Assembly: GCA_021789395.1 (NCBI GenBank)
Contig: JAJYJP010000005.1
Span: 1 to 29,737, forward strand
DNA from: a bacterium
GTDB taxonomy: Bacteria > Patescibacteriota > Minisyncoccia > Moranbacterales > UBA2206
Length of the DNA: 29,737 nt
Direction: 5' to 3'
This document shows, in pieces, positions 24,037 through 29,737 of this stretch (its first letter is position 1; the number at the start of each line of letters is the position of its first letter). The notes beneath the pieces were generated by a model. The model was not told the origin of the DNA. It did not search any database and saw only the letters and a program-made list of their open reading frames with translations. The position numbers and the translations under genes are program-made.

Positions 24037-24807
24037 TTAATAGGCAGGCACCAAGCTCTTTATCTTGCTCCAATCGAAATTCCACGGATCGGTTTTTCTG
24101 CCCGGAGCGATTTGATCATGCCCAAGCACATATTTTATTTTGTATTTCTGTTCGAGATAAAAAAGCAGATTCTTGAGCGACGCATATTGGGCATCAGTAT
24201 ATTTACCAGTCATCGTATTCATCAGTTCGATGCCGATCGAAAAATTATTGACGTCGGTGCGTCCGTCCGGCGTCCGGCTGGCGCCCGCCTGATAAGCGAT
24301 GTCGTTATCCGGAACCAACCTATAAATATCGCCACTCCGATCGATCAAATAGTGCGGCGAAACGCCGGAAACTTTATATTCATTGATCAGTCCGCTGACG
24401 CTGTACGGATTCTTGTCGAGCGCGTCGTAAGACGAATGAATGATGATCGTATCGATCTTTCTTCCAGAAGCGGTTTGAAAACCCCAGCTTACGAGCTTAT
24501 TGATAATATTTAAAGGAGTTTTTTCTTTTTGAGAAGAAGTTTGCGTTACTTGTTTGGTGGACTGAACGCTCGGCACAGTCTGTGTTTTTTCATTCTGATT
24601 ATTTTCCGAAGATTTTGATGCGGTAACAATAGAATCATTTGCACTGTATTTTTCCGCGACAGAAGCGGTTGTCCGTTGCTCAGGATTTATTACGATGTCT
24701 TCTTTGTCCGGACGGAAAAAATATCTGGCCGCCCAGAAAATGGTTGCGATTATTCCGGCCGCCAAGACAATGACAACCGCCAGAACTGCGATTTTTTTCT
24801 TTTTCAT
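24037..24807 (-). CDS. Exported N-acetylmuramoyl-L-alanine amidase (Amidase_2/PGRP type)
   Basis: The enzyme cuts the bond between MurNAc and the first peptide residue of peptidoglycan. A basic start and one hydrophobic helix (KKKKIAVLAVVIVLAAGIIA) form a signal or anchor, followed by a Ser/Thr/Gln-rich linker and a catalytic domain of about 140 residues. Motifs fit a zinc amidase of the AmpD/T7 lysozyme fold: IDTIIIHSS (first His), SPHYLIDRSGDIYRLVPDN, IGIELMN (catalytic Glu region), LGHDQIAPGRKTDPW (second His and Asp ligand). It may serve wall turnover, division or competition with hosts and neighbours. I chose ATG 24807 because the longer reading begins inside the -35 box of a good promoter. 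Confidence 0.85.
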   Translation of the reverse strand: MKKKKIAVLAVVIVLAAGIIATIFWAARYFFRPDKEDIVINPEQRTTASVAEKYSANDSIVTASKSSENNQNEKTQTVPSVQSTKQVTQTSSQKEKTPLNIINKLVSWGFQTASGRKIDTIIIHSSYDALDKNPYSVSGLINEYKVSGVSPHYLIDRSGDIYRLVPDNDIAYQAGASRTPDGRTDVNNFSIGIELMNTMTGKYTDAQYASLKNLLFYLEQKYKIKYVLGHDQIAPGRKTDPWNFDWSKIKSLVPAY

Positions 24808-24865
24808 TTTTGTTTGAATAAATTGGTGTTGGTGTTTAAAAGAAGACCTCCCCGCTTTTTTAAAA

Positions 24866-24894
24866 ATTATATAAAATTTGCACAGAATCAGCAA
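24866..24894 (-). promoter_or_regulatory. Amidase gene promoter
   Basis: On the minus strand, TTGCTG (24889-24894), a 17-base spacer and consensus TATAAT (24866-24871) predict a start near 24859 and a leader of about 50 bases. This excludes translation from the TTG at 24894. Confidence 0.65.
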
Positions 24895-24939
24895 CCAGCA
24901 GTTTATTGTTTTAAAAATATACTTCTAAAAAATAATTAT

Positions 24940-24985
24940 TAAAAAAAGAGGCGTCCGCGGAATGATTTCCACGAACGCCTCGTCG
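24940..24985 (-). terminator. Terminator of the lipoprotein/coiled-coil operon
   Basis: GAGGCGT (24948-24954) pairs with ACGCCTC (24975-24981), with further CG-GGAA/TTCC-CG pairing inside. On the minus strand a run of seven T follows. Confidence 0.8.
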
Positions 24986-24997
24986 TCTTCCCCTTGA

Positions 24998-25603
24998 TTA
25001 AGGGGATGGCGGCGCGCCTGTTCCAGAAGCGCCCGGAGCAGGAGCGGGAGGAGCAGGAGCAGGAGCAGGAGCAGGAGCGTCAACGCCAGGTTGCCTTTGC
25101 GGCTGAGCTGGCGGGGCTGGTGTGGCAGGCTTTGAAGAAAGCCTGAAAAAAAACAACACCAGCATCAGCGACGCCACAACAACAACCGCGATGACCCACC
25201 AGGTGTTGGCGTACTCCTGCACACCCAGGTCTTTTTGCCCTTCGATCACTTTTTTCAGGGCCTTAACCGTCTGACCCTGAAACTCGATTGTTCTCTGCAT
25301 TTCTCCCTGTAAAGCGCTTTGGCCACTCTCGACGTTTGCAAAGCCAGAGTCGATCCTATCGCCTAACGAGGAGAATTTTTTATCAAAATTTTTCTCCTCG
25401 CTTCTTATTTCTGCGCGCACGAATTTCTTCGTGGCGTAGTCGGGTGTTGTCACCAGAGTTGTCTCTTTCTGATTTCCGGTCACGACACCGTTTTCCGTTT
25501 CTGACCATTTCTGGTCGATACGGATTTTTTGTGCAAAAGCCGAGGTACTTCCGACCACCACGAGAGTGGCCAGCATCAGTACGAAAATTGTTACTTTCTT
25601 CAT
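24998..25603 (-). CDS. Signal-peptide coiled-coil membrane protein with Pro/Ala-rich tail, hypothetical
   Basis: The 201-residue product has a signal peptide (KKVTIFVLMLATLVVVGSTS, cut near AFA-Q), an outside region with likely coiled coil (about 60-120, KFVRAEIRSEEKNFDKKFSS, then LQGEMQRTIEFQGQTVKALK), one membrane helix (about 134-153, WWVIAVVVVASLMLVLFFF), and a Pro/Ala-rich tail with PAPAPAPAPPAPAP, probably on the cytoplasmic side. The layout resembles an envelope adaptor or sensor without enzyme domain. It lies 15 bases after the lipoprotein gene. A GGGAG ribosome-binding site precedes the ATG. Family not recognised. Confidence 0.6.
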   Translation of the reverse strand: MKKVTIFVLMLATLVVVGSTSAFAQKIRIDQKWSETENGVVTGNQKETTLVTTPDYATKKFVRAEIRSEEKNFDKKFSSLGDRIDSGFANVESGQSALQGEMQRTIEFQGQTVKALKKVIEGQKDLGVQEYANTWWVIAVVVVASLMLVLFFFRLSSKPATPAPPAQPQRQPGVDAPAPAPAPAPPAPAPGASGTGAPPSP

Positions 25604-25618
25604 CTCGTTTTTCTCCCT

Positions 25619-26236
25619 TTAATTTTCGTTTTTTAGATTTATACCGCTCGACTGGTTTTGGTCTTGCCAGTTCGACTGCGACTGATCCTGTGAAACATTT
25701 GCACTTCCGCCGTTGCCACCCTGGCCAAAGCCGCCCTTGCCGCCTTGGCCGCCAGCCGCGCTGTTGTTATTAACAGTGTTGCTCGGCCGCAGCAGCGCCG
25801 CGCCACCAACTATTCCTCCGGCCATGAACAACGACCCGAGTGAAGAATTGCCCAAGCTTGGGTTGCCGCCAAAGTACGCATAAGTCTTAAGACTATTGAC
25901 CGCCGGAACACTAATAATCCTCTGCTCCGTCCACTGCTTGTGCACTTCTTCCTGATGCACGTTTTTTGCGTGCCGGTTCGGCTTCTCCGACGAACAGTTA
26001 GTCCAGGTCGTCACATTTTTTGTGTACGAGTGTCCCAGTGTGACAACCTTTAAGTCTGTCTTAACCTTCTTTTTTGGAACCATCACTACGCCCGAAAGAT
26101 CATGGCCGGCTAATCCGGTTCGGCTAGCGAAGTAGAAGTCGTATCCGCCTGCCGACTTCATTGTGACGGATGGGCCACAGGCAACCACACTCAACCCGAC
26201 AAAAACAAACAAAACCAACATCGCAATCTTTTTCAT
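25619..26236 (-). CDS. Gly/Gln-rich lipoprotein, hypothetical
   Basis: A type II signal peptide with lipobox SVVAC (Cys20) marks a 205-residue lipoprotein. The middle (about 25-120) has a mixed alpha/beta character (GYDFYFASRTGLAGHDLSGV and a TTWTNCSSEKPNRHAKNVHQ stretch). A hydrophobic Gly/Ala segment (SLFMAGGIVGGAALL) and a disordered Gly/Gln/Asn tail (GGQGGKGGFGQGGNGG) follow. It is first of a two-gene operon with the coiled-coil membrane protein. AAGGAG lies about 8 bases upstream of the ATG. The promoter carries an inverted repeat over a weak -10 box. Function unknown; an outer-surface partner of the second protein is a reasonable guess. Confidence 0.6.
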   Translation of the reverse strand: MKKIAMLVLFVFVGLSVVACGPSVTMKSAGGYDFYFASRTGLAGHDLSGVVMVPKKKVKTDLKVVTLGHSYTKNVTTWTNCSSEKPNRHAKNVHQEEVHKQWTEQRIISVPAVNSLKTYAYFGGNPSLGNSSLGSLFMAGGIVGGAALLRPSNTVNNNSAAGGQGGKGGFGQGGNGGSANVSQDQSQSNWQDQNQSSGINLKNEN

Positions 26237-26274
26237 GTGTCCGCTCTCCTTTTTTCTTTTTTTCTATATTATTA

Positions 26275-26306
26275 ACCAGACATACGTCCGGTCATATTAT
26301 TGTCAA
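26275..26306 (-). promoter_or_regulatory. Promoter with inverted repeat, lipoprotein/coiled-coil operon
   Basis: On the minus strand, TTGACA (26301-26306) has no good -10 at the normal distance (TATGTC at 16 bases). An inverted repeat ACCAGAC-N4-GTCCGGT (26275-26292, 6 of 7 paired) covers that region. A strong -35 with weak -10 and an operator suggests regulated expression. Confidence 0.4.
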
Positions 26307-26376
26307 AGAAACTTCTCCATTCTATCGAAGCTCGTTAAAAATCAACCAACTCCGAATAAAACATAGAAGTAAAAAA

Positions 26377-26976
26377 TTACATTTCTTTCGCGTACACGAT
26401 CAGTCTTTTTGTGTAGGTATGCGTCGCTTCATTCCAAGTTCCGTCACAAGTGATCAGATTGAGATTGGCATTGTCGCTCGCTCCGAAAATTTGATCCATC
26501 GGCGCCTTGTCCAGATCGTAAGATTGCATATTGGAAACTTGAAAAGCTATCTTTTTCCCCTGCTGATCGAAAACATCGATCTCGGCGCCGGCTTTCAGTT
26601 TTTTCAGATTCCAAAAAATCGCCGCACTGTCGGGCGTATCCAAATGCCCGTCAATCACCGCATTTCCGATTTCACCCGGCTTCGGCCCCAACTGATACCA
26701 GCCGACATCGTTGGAATTTTTCGGCACTTCCAATTCTCCGGAAGCAGTCAATCCCACGCTTTCAATGTTGGTGTTGATTTTCAAGGAAGGAATTTCCAAG
26801 CGTTCCGGAGTTCCGGCCGAAGCTTCAGCCGCAACCGGAAAGGTTAGAAACGATAACCCATCCCGATTGTTTCCTACTGTGATATTGAAAACCAACAACG
26901 TTCCGAGCACTAGGGCAAACATGGAATTTAGAGTCATCAGATGCTGGTCTTCTAACATTAAATCCAAACGTTTCAT
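26377..26976 (-). CDS. Sortase (class F/D-like transpeptidase)
   Basis: Sortases cut LPXTG-type signals and attach the protein to cell wall or pilin. This 199-residue protein has a single N-terminal membrane helix (about 16-34, LNSMFALVLGTLLVFNITV) and a sortase beta-barrel with the catalytic triad visible: His111 in NAVIDGHLDT, Cys177 in LNLITCDGTW, Arg191 in TKRLIVYA. The ITCDGTW...KR spacing fits short sortases of classes D-F. It begins 5 bases after the gene for an LPSTG-bearing surface protein, so the pair forms a dedicated enzyme-substrate unit. Confidence 0.88.
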   Translation of the reverse strand: MKRLDLMLEDQHLMTLNSMFALVLGTLLVFNITVGNNRDGLSFLTFPVAAEASAGTPERLEIPSLKINTNIESVGLTASGELEVPKNSNDVGWYQLGPKPGEIGNAVIDGHLDTPDSAAIFWNLKKLKAGAEIDVFDQQGKKIAFQVSNMQSYDLDKAPMDQIFGASDNANLNLITCDGTWNEATHTYTKRLIVYAKEM

Positions 26977-26981
26977 AAAAA

Positions 26982-27557
26982 TTATTTATTCTTAGGATAG
27001 CGGAAGTAAGCGACTACGTTTATAAGGATGATGAGTCCCGCCACTCCGAACCAAACGTACCAAAGCGTATTGTCCTGCGTAGAAGCCAGGAATCCGCCTC
27101 CGGTGGAAGGAAGTGATTTCGGCACAGTCTCTTTGTCATCATTATTGTGATGATCATCATCGTGCTTGTGGTCAGAGTGATCAGAATCTTTGTCTTCCGT
27201 TTTTACTTTTACGTCCACACTTTGCGATTGCGCCTGAGCTTGTGATTGGGAAGAAGATTGCGAATATGAAGCTTCAGTAACGACCGAGGAATTCCCAGAA
27301 CCGTCCGTCGTTGCGGCAGACTGGGACTGTGCCTGAGCCTGCGTTTGCGCTTGAGATTGATCTGCCTGAACCGAAGTTTTTCCCGAGTCAGAATCAACAA
27401 CCACGCTTTGCGATTGCGTTTGAACCTGGGATTGGACCTGAGACTGGGTTTGGCTGGATTGTGTCTGAGAAGAAGAATCTCCCAAAGCATATTTAGCTAT
27501 GCCGAACAGCAAAATGACCACAAACACCGTTAAAACTGCCAGACTTATTTTTTTCAT
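26982..27557 (-). CDS. LPSTG-anchored, Ser/Gln- and His-rich surface protein (sortase substrate)
   Basis: The 191-residue protein has an N-terminal signal peptide (KKISLAVLTVFVVILLFGIA), a long Ser/Gln repeat region (about 28-112, units such as SQAQAQSQS separated by VVVDSDSGKTSV- and TTDGSGNSSVV-like spacers), a His/Asp-rich patch (HSDHKHDDDHHNNDD, 127-141) that could bind metal, and a C-terminal sorting signal: LPSTG (149-153), a membrane helix (about 166-184), and the basic tail RYPKNK. This is the textbook layout of a sortase substrate. The sortase gene follows immediately. The low-complexity stalk may be a surface fibre or spacer. Confidence 0.85.
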   Translation of the reverse strand: MKKISLAVLTVFVVILLFGIAKYALGDSSSQTQSSQTQSQVQSQVQTQSQSVVVDSDSGKTSVQADQSQAQTQAQAQSQSAATTDGSGNSSVVTEASYSQSSSQSQAQAQSQSVDVKVKTEDKDSDHSDHKHDDDHHNNDDKETVPKSLPSTGGGFLASTQDNTLWYVWFGVAGLIILINVVAYFRYPKNK

Positions 27558-27589
27558 AATGATTAAATATTTATTAAAAATAACTTAAC

Positions 27590-27618
27590 AAGTTAGCACA
27601 TGTTTTATTTTTTGTCAA
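27590..27618 (-). promoter_or_regulatory. Promoter of the sortase operon
   Basis: On the minus strand, TTGACA (27613-27618), a 17-base spacer and TAACTT (27590-27595) lie about 33 bases before the ATG. A direct repeat of AAGTTAGC brackets the promoter. The rest of the gap up to 27795 holds no reading frame or hairpin that I can support. Confidence 0.6.
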
Positions 27619-27795
27619 GTTAGCCGCAATATCTCCCGCCTTGGAAACTTTTTCAGTTACGGAAATCGATTTGAGCTTCGATAAAACTCTATTGAAGGAT
27701 CTTTTTTAAAATTTAAAGTATGTTTCTACTTACACTTCTTAAATTTATCTCAGATAAAGCAAAAACAGGCATTTCTGCACCGATTTGGTTTATAA

Positions 27796-27840
27796 AATAA
27801 AAACCACCCCTGCTACTTTCTAGCTACTAGGGCGGTGGTC
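27796..27840 (-). terminator. Terminator of the methyltransferase gene
   Basis: On the minus strand, ACCACC with an adjoining GCCCT arm pairs with AGGGGTGGT, and an inner GCTA/TAGC stem closes the loop. The stem is followed by TTTTTATTTT. Confidence 0.7.
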
Positions 27841-27884
27841 ATTGTCGAGCCTCCTCTTTAGGTTTTTAGGTTCCAATTAGGGTA

Positions 27885-28718
27885 CTATTTTCTAACCACA
27901 AAAATTAGCGCGGAAGGCATTTGCGTAATCTCTGGATAATAAATATTTCCCGGATGATCATAGAAAGGCGAGAGGTGTTTTTGAACACATTTTTCAATAA
28001 CTCTTTCCGAAGGTTGTAATTCAATAATTTCAATCTCCGAAAAATATTTGTACGCTACCTTTAGATAATCATCCGGTTCTCGGTGGAAATATGGCACAAA
28101 AAAAGTTTTCCCATTTTCTTCTACAATGGGATACTCTGCCGCCCATCTCCACCGTTCCGTTTTTCCTAAGTCCTTATTAATCTTCACTGCCTTCTTTTTT
28201 AGCATTGCTGTCCCGAAGGCAGGATGTAAAAAAAGAAATACACCCTGACTACTTTCTTTAAGGCAGTTTGCTGACAACCGGAAATACTTTTCTTCATCGG
28301 ATAGTTCTTGCAGAAGAAAAGTTGAAAAAACACGATCAACTTTATTAACCAAATTGTATTTTTTCACAAGCCCCTGCAATTCTCCAGCATCAAAAATCAT
28401 TTTTATGGGCACGCTCTTTCTGGCCTTACTCTTCGCTATTTTTATCAGAGAGTTTTGCAGATCGAATCCAAAAAATTTTCCGCTGCTGCCCTGCTTTACG
28501 AGAACTCTTCTTACGTGACGCATTTCACTTCCATCACCGCAACCCAGATCAAGAAATACACCGTCCTCGACTGATACAAGAATTCGCATTGCCTTCTTCA
28601 CACCTGGCCGCGCTAAAAATCTTCGGTAATTGTAATCCTGCTGCCTATCCTCCCAACTTCCAACAACCATCTTCCATACATTTGCCGCCCAAAGATCAGC
28701 TTTTTCCAAGTATGTCAT
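27885..28718 (-). CDS. Class I SAM-dependent methyltransferase
   Basis: The 277-residue protein has the Rossmann-type SAM site: motif I VFLDLGCGDGSE (about 54-65), a following acidic strand end FGFDLQN (about 83-89), and a motif around FDAGELQ. The C-terminal half is variable, with VPYFHREPDDYLKVAYKYFS as a candidate substrate region. The best guess is a small-molecule or lipid/quinone-type methyltransferase; the substrate is not determinable. A GGAGG site precedes the ATG. It is divergent from the second TrmB regulator, whose protein may control it. Confidence 0.82.
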   Translation of the reverse strand: MTYLEKADLWAANVWKMVVGSWEDRQQDYNYRRFLARPGVKKAMRILVSVEDGVFLDLGCGDGSEMRHVRRVLVKQGSSGKFFGFDLQNSLIKIAKSKARKSVPIKMIFDAGELQGLVKKYNLVNKVDRVFSTFLLQELSDEEKYFRLSANCLKESSQGVFLFLHPAFGTAMLKKKAVKINKDLGKTERWRWAAEYPIVEENGKTFFVPYFHREPDDYLKVAYKYFSEIEIIELQPSERVIEKCVQKHLSPFYDHPGNIYYPEITQMPSALIFVVRK

Positions 28719-28755
28719 CCTATTTATCCTCCTTCAGATTTTAATGAGCTTCTTT

Positions 28756-28803
28756 ATTAACCAAGTTAATGCTCGATTTTACTGAAAAGTGAATAAATTT
28801 CAA
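28756..28803 (-). promoter_or_regulatory. Methyltransferase promoter with inverted repeat at the start site
   Basis: On the minus strand, TTGAAA (28798-28803), a 16-base spacer and TAAAAT (28776-28781). A perfect ATTAAC-N3-GTTAAT repeat (28756-28770) covers the predicted transcription start. Confidence 0.5.
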
Positions 28804-28832
28804 TGGATTTGAAACTAATTTTATCGTATTTA

Positions 28833-28869
28833 TTGAAAAATAAGCCGTAATTAGCTAATAATTTTTCAA
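28833..28869 (+). repeat. 9-bp inverted repeat upstream of the second TrmB gene
   Basis: TTGAAAAAT (28833-28841) and ATTTTTCAA (28861-28869) are exact inverted copies with a 19-base gap. It lies between the two divergent promoters, just upstream of the TrmB -35 box. Its position suits an operator; AT-richness makes chance possible. Confidence 0.4.
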
Positions 28870-28874
28870 TTTTA

Positions 28875-28903
28875 TTGACACTTTCGTCTTTTTGCGTTAT
28901 GCT
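28875..28903 (+). promoter_or_regulatory. Promoter of the second TrmB gene
   Basis: Consensus TTGACA (28875-28880), a 17-base spacer and TATGCT (28898-28903) predict a start near 28910, only about ten bases before the ATG at 28920. Translation from the TTG at 28875 is therefore excluded. Confidence 0.7.
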
Positions 28904-28919
28904 TTCACCAAGAAAAAAT

Positions 28920-29678
28920 ATGTCACAAGATACAATTCTTCTCCAACTATTGAATAACGCCGGTTTGGATGATAAAGAGTCGCGAGTCTATTTGGCGCTA
29001 CTAGAAGTCGGCCAAACAACTGTACAAGATATTGCCAAAATTTCTGGTCTTAAAAGGCCGATTATTTATGTTGTTTTAGAAGGTTTAATTGAAAAGGGTT
29101 TTGCCAGCGTCATTCCAAATAAAAAAATCAAAACTTATCAAGCTATTGACCCAGGAGCCATTTCGGCTCAGATGCAAACTGCGGCTAAAAATTTTTCCGA
29201 AATGCTGCCAATCTTTAAGACACTAGCTAATCGCGGAAGTCAGAAGCCGAAGATATCATATTTCGATACCAAGGAAGGAATTCAAAAAACATATGATGAA
29301 ATAAACCGACAAAAAAATGCTGTCTTCGTTGCCAGCATTGCCCGTCTGGATCAATATTTTCCTGGTTCTTCCACTAGCTGGATGAAAAGTTATAAGTCTG
29401 GTTTTAACAAGCTAGCGAGTAGAACAATAATTCCAGATCACCCTGAAGACCTGAGGATCGCAAAAGATTTTTTGCGAATCACCGATAAAGTTAGAATCAA
29501 AACTCTCGCCGTTTTTGATAAGTGTGATATGGACATTGCAGTTTACGGCAATAAATTAGCTATAACCACTTTTGAAGATAATCCGTTTCTAGTGGTTATC
29601 GAATCCAAAACAGTTCCATCTTTTTTTCTGCCAATTTTTGAAATACTTTGGAAATCTGCAAAAGAAGTAAATAAATAA
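28920..29678 (+). CDS. TrmB-family transcriptional regulator (second copy)
   Basis: Residues 1-75 form a TrmB-type winged helix (LLNNAGLDDKESRVYLALLE, then DIAKISGLKRPIIYVVLEGL), clearly paralogous to the gene at 7146-7889 (KNYGLKDEETRLYLAALEM, KKAGLKRSSAYLIAKSLEE). The C-terminal half (about 105-252) has the same sensor-like plan (ISYFDTKEGIQKTYDEI, VYGNKLAITTFEDNPFLVVI). The start is set by the promoter: the ATG at 28920 is a few bases after the transcription start, so the mRNA is nearly leaderless. It is divergent from the methyltransferase gene. The ligand is unknown. Confidence 0.85.
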   Translation: MSQDTILLQLLNNAGLDDKESRVYLALLEVGQTTVQDIAKISGLKRPIIYVVLEGLIEKGFASVIPNKKIKTYQAIDPGAISAQMQTAAKNFSEMLPIFKTLANRGSQKPKISYFDTKEGIQKTYDEINRQKNAVFVASIARLDQYFPGSSTSWMKSYKSGFNKLASRTIIPDHPEDLRIAKDFLRITDKVRIKTLAVFDKCDMDIAVYGNKLAITTFEDNPFLVVIESKTVPSFFLPIFEILWKSAKEVNK

Positions 29679-29694
29679 TACTATCATTCAGAAA

Positions 29695-29733
29695 ATCAAA
29701 AAACTTTCCACAAGGGAAAGCTTTTCGATTTTT
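29695..29733 (+). terminator. Terminator of the second TrmB gene
   Basis: AAAAACTTTCC pairs with GGAAAGCTTTT around a short loop, with AATC/GATT pairing outside, followed by TTTTTG near the end of the window. Confidence 0.7.
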
Positions 29734-29737
29734 GAGC

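Noticed and set aside
24808..24894. Upstream TTG start for the amidase
   Set aside because: It overlaps the -35 box and precedes the predicted transcription start; the signal-peptide start at 24807 fits better.
26170..26847. Plus-strand reading frame of 225 codons opposite the sortase and lipoprotein start
   Set aside because: It is antisense to genes with clear catalytic motifs and signal peptides, crosses their promoter region, and has no recognisable domain.
26982..27557. Ser/Gln repeats as a DNA tandem-repeat or CRISPR-like array
   Set aside because: The repeats are codon-level low complexity within one frame with signal peptide and LPSTG, and there are no regular spacers.
28875..28919. 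Upstream TTG start for the second TrmB gene
   Set aside because: The TTG is part of the -35 box of a consensus promoter, so it is not transcribed.

Overview
The window looks like chromosomal DNA from a Candidate Phyla Radiation (Patescibacteria) bacterium, most likely Parcubacteria-like (for example Moranbacteria-type). This is inferred from the mix of features, not from a database search. The DNA is AT-rich and gene-dense, with short spacers. Core genes often lack a Shine-Dalgarno sequence. There are two TrmB-type regulators, a stand-alone receiver-like protein, Gram-positive-style cell-surface genes (sortase with an LPXTG-type partner, lipoproteins, amidase) and many small lineage-specific proteins. 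The standard bacterial code (TGA as stop) reads through rpoB, rpoC and ftsK without trouble.

Layout. (1) 1-2154: the end of ychF, then a strong promoter and a structured leader feeding rpsF-ssb-rpsR-efp, closed by a strong terminator. (2) 2169-7035, minus strand: ftsK, rodZ-like, recA, then a tiny CPxC membrane protein. recA has its own promoter, with its -10 box inside a perfect palindrome. (3) 7146-12938, accessory: a TrmB regulator, a multi-pass membrane protein, a Trp-repeat alpha-solenoid protein, an XRE/ImmA-protease pair, a double-length Lrp/AsnC regulator, a divergent receiver protein and a small helical protein. (4) 13108-15017, minus strand: a lipoprotein and an exported GxSxG hydrolase-like protein with a C-terminal YfaP/DUF2135-like domain, behind a promoter flanked by an inverted repeat. 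(5) 15231-22256, minus strand: rpoB-rpoC with a strong promoter and a leader of about 200 nt. (6) 22582-27557, minus strand: a half-length TsaB-like protein, a ferric-reductase-like haem membrane protein with a small anchored partner, an exported peptidoglycan amidase, a lipoprotein and signal-peptide/coiled-coil pair, and a sortase with its LPSTG substrate. (7) 27885-29678: a methyltransferase divergent from a second TrmB regulator.

How it fits together. Core information genes (translation, recombination, chromosome segregation, transcription) alternate with envelope and regulatory genes. Regulation is compact. Several promoters carry inverted repeats on or beside the -10 box or start site (recA, the first TrmB gene, the XRE gene, the lipoprotein operon), as expected for local repressors. 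Similar GC-rich hairpins recur as terminators after unrelated genes. No rRNA, tRNA, CRISPR array, transposase or integrase was seen.
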